From positions 9,464,193-9,528,192 of the forward strand of contig OZ017768.1 of NCBI GenBank assembly GCA_963969345.1: a stretch of 64,000 nt of DNA, in the 5' to 3' direction. Source of the stretch: Turbatrix aceti. Its lineage: Eukaryota; Nematoda; Chromadorea; Rhabditida; Panagrolaimidae. Below are positions 60,523 to 64,000 of the stretch, piece after piece. The notes under the pieces were generated by a model. The model was not told the origin of the DNA, made no database searches, and saw only the letters and a list, made by a program, of their open reading frames with translations. Position numbers and translations under genes: made by a program. How positions within the stretch are numbered: position 1 is the stretch's first letter; each line of letters starts with the position of its first letter.

Positions 60523-60972
60523 ATGGCGAAGGAAGTGCGAGTAGAAGACCTCGCAAAGCTGAGCAACGAACAACTTCAGAACATTACCCAACAATTCACG
60601 GGTGAGGTAAAGTTTTTTAACCAATCCCTCACCGAACTCAAGATAGCGCTTGCATCATTTGCAAATTCCCGAACAGCAGTCAAAAAGATGTCCGAAGAAG
60701 CGACGGAAGGCAAGGAATCCCTCGTCCCACTCTCGGATACCATCTTTGTCAAAGCGAAGCCTACGCAGACCGACAAATACATCATCGAAATTGGCACCGG
60801 GTATTACGCTGAAATGTCGGCAGCCGCAGCCGAGCGACTCTTTGACCGCAAGCATGCCTACATCCAGACACAGATGCAGACCATCGTTGACATTATTTCG
60901 TCCAAAACCAGTGTTCTCAAAATCATCGAGGAAATCTGCAAGAAGCGAGGACTTCAAATCGTTCAGCAGTAG
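60523..60972 (+). CDS. pfd-5: Prefoldin subunit 5
   Basis: Single exon, 149 aa. An alpha-type prefoldin: an N-terminal coiled coil (about residues 8-60, LAKLSNEQLQNITQQF), a beta-hairpin core with PLSDTIFVKAK and YIIEIGTGYYAEMS, and a C-terminal coiled coil (about 105-145, ERLFDRKHAYIQTQMQTI). Length fits PFDN5 (about 154). It is part of the hexameric prefoldin that passes actin and tubulin chains to the CCT chaperonin. Single-exon structure is unusual among its intron-bearing neighbours. Confidence 0.93.
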   Translation: MAKEVRVEDLAKLSNEQLQNITQQFTGEVKFFNQSLTELKIALASFANSRTAVKKMSEEATEGKESLVPLSDTIFVKAKPTQTDKYIIEIGTGYYAEMSAAAAERLFDRKHAYIQTQMQTIVDIISSKTSVLKIIEEICKKRGLQIVQQ

Positions 60973-61530
60973 TCGACGACGACGAAATATTGGCTTTTTT
61001 GAATTGATCTTGAATTTTTTTTCTCCTTTTTTGTTGCAGACTGCTTTTTTTCTTTTGCTTGTTTTATGAGTTTTGAAAAATGAAGAAAAAATTGCTAATG
61101 AAGAAGTGGTGATTTCGTTTGCATCGTTTGATCGATGGAAAATACCGTAAAATGTGTGAAAAGACGAAAAAAACGGCGAAAATCGTTCAATTCTGTCAAA
61201 AATGAACGATTTTTAGCAAACAAATCGTAAAAGTGTCTTCAGGCGAATTGAATAAGGAGTTACGCGTTGAAAAATAATACTAGTTTACGGTATCATAACA
61301 TGAAAAACGCTACTTTTTGTTATGATACCTGTTTTTGTATTTCCGAGTCTTTTCGCGATTTTTTTTTCTTTTTGAGAAACAGCTTGAAAGAGCTTTTTTA
61401 TTTTTTTACGATAAGGTAACACGACAAATGTTACCTCTAAATTCTTACGATATCAGTTTTTGTACATTTTTAGTCATACCAAGATTTTTTTTTCGTTTTG
61501 AGAAACCACCCCATTTTACAGGCTTTGTGA
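60973..61530. other. Region between prefoldin 5 and the NDUFAF8-like gene
   Basis: About 560 bp, T-rich, no gene. It ends with acceptor CCATTTTACAG (61511-61521), 9 nt before the next ATG. Confidence 0.55.
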
Positions 61531-61725
61531 ATGCCGGGCGAGCAATTACTTCGCCCACCGAAGCAACGCTTGCTCCAGTTTGCCGAACGCCTTTCCACCT
61601 GTGCACCCGAAGCCACGATCTACGGACGCTGCGTAGCCGATCAAGCGGAAAAGATTACAAAAAACGCCTGTGCGAAGGAATTTGAAGTCCTTCTTTCGTG
61701 CTTCAAAAAGTCACAGAAAAAGTAA
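61531..61725 (+). CDS. NDUFAF8-like complex I assembly factor (twin CX9C)
   Basis: Single exon, 64 aa. Cysteines form two CX9C pairs (CAPEATIYGRC and CAKEFEVLLSC), the CHCH fold of proteins oxidised in the mitochondrial intermembrane space. The blocks RLLQFAERLSTCAPEA, IYGRCV and AKEFEVLLSCF match human NDUFAF8, which stabilises NDUFAF5 in complex I assembly. Other short CHCH proteins are possible, but the order of blocks favours NDUFAF8. The UTP23 ATG follows after only 16 nt. Confidence 0.8.
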   Translation: MPGEQLLRPPKQRLLQFAERLSTCAPEATIYGRCVADQAEKITKNACAKEFEVLLSCFKKSQKK

Positions 61726-61741
61726 AAAAAAGTAGGCAGTC

Positions 61742-62975
61742 ATGGTGAAGGTGAAGCGAACCAAGCACTCGCGACGCGTCATGACGTACTACAAGTTCAG
61801 GCATGGATTTGAGCCTCCGTACAACGTTCTCGTCGATGGAACCTTCTGCCAGGCTGCGCTGGATTCAAAAATTGCTCTCGAAGAACAGGTCTCTAATTAC
61901 CTCATTGAACCGACCAGGATCGTAACTACCAAGTGTATTATCAATGAATTGGGTGGGTTTTTTATAATTCTTTTGGCTAAAATTAGAATTTTTGGAAGAA
62001 AAAAGTGTTTTTTCGAAGTTGTTTACCTAAAATGATATTTTTAGGCTTAATTTTGGTATTTTTTCGTAAGAAAATTGTGGTTTTTATTTTTGCAATGTTG
62101 AAGTAGCCATTTTTACGATATTTTTTCTTTTTCGCGTCGAGACCAATGTTTTACGGTAGATGGTATTTTCGGCTTTTTCTTGCTATTTTGATCATTTCTG
62201 CAGCAATTGTTTATTATTAATTCTTCTGTAGCGTGTTGTAGTCATAACACCCACCCGAATCCCCCGATTATGTCTCACGCGCACCTTTTTTCGTCGAACA
62301 TGTACACGTGACACGTAAACCGTTATTCATGAATTGATCACCTGGTGATTGATGACTAACGGGGTGTTATGACTTTTTTTAACCTTTAAAAACATTTATT
62401 ATCACAAAAATAAACAAACAATTTTCAAACGTCAAAAAATTATTGTTTGCCTTTTTTTTGCAGAAAAACTCGGCAAGGATGTCTACGGTGCCCTCGTCAT
62501 CGCGAAGCAATTCAAAGTCGTCATGTGTCCTCACTCTCCGCTTCGGACTGCTTCCGAATGCATTGCCCACCTCGCCCGTCGGTCGCATACCACCGGCAAA
62601 GACAAGTACCTCGTCGGAACACAGGATGACGCTCTCATCACGAAATTGCGTCTTGTAGGCGGCGTGCCGCTCCTGGCAATTCGTTACAAGACCGTTATTC
62701 TTGAAAAACCAGCTGTTGATGCGGATCTGCCGGTCGATCATGACGAGATCGAAAAGGCCCGGGAAATGAAGATGGCTCTCGTCGCGCCTTCCGACAAAGA
62801 AGCCCAAAAAAGGAAAAAGAAAATCAAGGGCAAGAATCCGCTGAGTTGTAAGAAAAAGCAGAAAAAAGTCATCACCGGAGCGAGAAAATCTGAGGCTGAA
62901 AGGGTCAAAAAAACGAGGCGGAGAAAGAAAAAGACACGGCCTGATGGCGTGGATGCCGCTGCTGCCTCCGATTAG
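61742..62975 (+). CDS. UTP23: rRNA-processing protein UTP23 (PIN-like)
   Basis: Two exons, 61742-61952 and 62464-62975, give about 240 aa. The N-terminal block RTKHSRRVMTYYKFRHGFEPPYNVLVDGTF is the UTP23/FCF1 signature, split here into its parts: YYKFRHGFEPPY, then VDGTFCQAAL at the PIN active site. Later TTKCIINELEKLGKDVYGAL, VGTQDDALITKLR and GGVPLLAI follow. The C-terminal third is Lys-rich and contains the conserved GKNPLSCKKKQKK block that separates UTP23 from FCF1. It works in the small-subunit processome in early 18S rRNA cleavage. It is likely co-transcribed with the NDUFAF8-like gene. Confidence 0.93.
62241..62373. mobile_element. MITE-like inverted-repeat unit in the UTP23 intron
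   Basis: 133 bp with ends GTCATAACACCC and GGGGTGTTATGAC. The interior also holds shorter palindromic words (ACATGTACACGTGACACGT; GATCACCTGGTGATTGAT). No target duplication is clear. Confidence 0.5.
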
Positions 62976-64000
62976 GCTCGCTGGATATTATATTTTTCAT
63001 GGTTGATTTGACTTTGTTTTTGTTTTGGATTTTGTTCGGATTTGTTGAGCATGTTTCATCCTGCATCCGATAATAAATGTTTGATCGCTTGACGTGAGGA
63101 AAAATGCACGTAAACTTGGATCTGAGAAAAAAATTTGCGCATGCGCTGTTTTATGGCTCCCGAAACGAAAATTGATAAATATGGTATCTTGACGCGATTT
63201 TTTGTTTCTTACAGTAATGTATCGCTGAAAGTTCTAAAAATGGTCATAAATGTGGATTTTGAAAAAAACAAAACATTTTTATGGTTCTCGGCACGAAAAC
63301 TGAACAAATAAGGATTACTACGATTTTGATACAGTAATGCAAAAATGTTTTTTTTTCTTTTTTGATGCTTTTTTTTAACCACGTGTTCCCAGTTACCTGA
63401 CCAGGTGGTTTTTTGGTAAGAGATCACCTGCATCGTCCAAATTGTGACCAATTTTTTCGTGCTCACCTAAAATTGTGTCCTGATGTGTTCAGGGGGATTC
63501 ATTCATCTGGCTAATCCATTTTGGCACAACTCATGGTATTTTCTAAAAATAGATCGGATCACCTGGCTATCGTGACAATATTTATACCTGCGAAACTGCA
63601 CGTCCCTCATCCGGTGCTTCAAAGGTCGCCCCCCCCCTCCCCCTCCTCGACCCCCTCCAGGCCGTGTTCCAATGTCAATGTTGTTTTTGTCACGACGGAT
63701 AATTTTTATAAAATGTTTTTGGAGCATTAAGACTAAAAAACTAAATAAATAGAAACAGTCGAATGATGTTGAAGAAAATTAATATAAATAATAGTTTTCA
63801 ATGGAGAATCCAAAAAAAAATGAGGGGCACCACCTCAAAAAATGACAAAATCAGTTTTTACACGAAATAGATTTTTTTCACATCTGATTTGCGATAAATT
63901 GTGGAAATATCTCCTTTAATTTAGATTTTTAAAAGTGCTAAAAAATTTGTCCTTTTTTTGGAATAAAAAATTTAGAATATTGTGAAATTAAGTTTGAACA
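62976..64000. other. UTP23 3' flank, no further gene seen
   Basis: AATAAA at 63072-63077 is a likely UTP23 poly(A) signal, about 97 nt after the stop. The rest is AT-rich with one C-rich tract (about 63628-63658). No convincing coding exon in either direction. Confidence 0.55.

Overview
The window is nuclear DNA of a small-genome animal, most probably a nematode. Introns are short and AT-rich and end in TTTTCAG-type acceptors. Several genes have such an acceptor 0 to 30 nt upstream of the ATG, as expected for spliced-leader trans-splicing. Two genes lie 16 nt apart head-to-tail. A TTTTCGYGTCGAGA-type intronic motif also looks familiar from Caenorhabditis-like genomes. Species cannot be named, and a non-nematode ecdysozoan is not excluded. 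Exon models below were read by hand from splice signals, frame and protein similarity.

Layout. 1-3460: AT-rich, no gene seen. 3461-7270 (-): BTB-BACK-PHR protein of the BTBD1/2 type, with a 1.08-kb palindromic element in its first intron. 7271-11148: intergenic. 11149-14137 (+): OATP/SLCO-type transporter. 14284-14355 (+): tRNA-Arg(CCT). 14440-23750: repeat block holding nested hAT-type elements, a deletion-derived Ty3/gypsy element, a second TTAA palindrome carrying a hAT-type MITE, and an inverted partial copy of a bromodomain gene and its downstream repeats. 23852-28657 (+): orphan Cys-rich membrane protein, a tyrosylprotein sulfotransferase (with an exon-fragment pseudogene) and a divergent GSK3-like kinase. 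28801-31064 (-): RUVBL2/reptin. 31964-38925 (+): full BET double-bromodomain protein. 40404-42038 (+): truncated BET paralogue (BD2 and ET only). 42039-46600: repeats matching the 14-23 kb block in inverted orientation. 46664-55875 (+): DNA polymerase epsilon catalytic subunit. 56113-57498 (-): proteasome subunit alpha-1. 58057-62975 (+): eIF4E, prefoldin 5, an NDUFAF8-like complex I factor and UTP23. 62976-64000: no gene seen.

The ordinary genes serve chromatin and transcription (BET, RUVBL2), replication (Pol epsilon), translation and ribosome biogenesis (eIF4E, UTP23), protein folding and turnover (prefoldin, proteasome), secretory-pathway sulfation (TPST) and transport (OATP). The most interesting observations are: (i) two tandem 123-nt exons in the BET gene that each encode the acetyl-lysine-binding half of bromodomain 1 and are separated by only 32 nt, so they look mutually exclusive; (ii) a duplicated, BD1-less BET paralogue with a 2.7-kb inverted copy about 18 kb away; (iii) a small family of repeat-associated single-TM proteins; and (iv) a set of mobile elements whose target-site duplications can be read directly.
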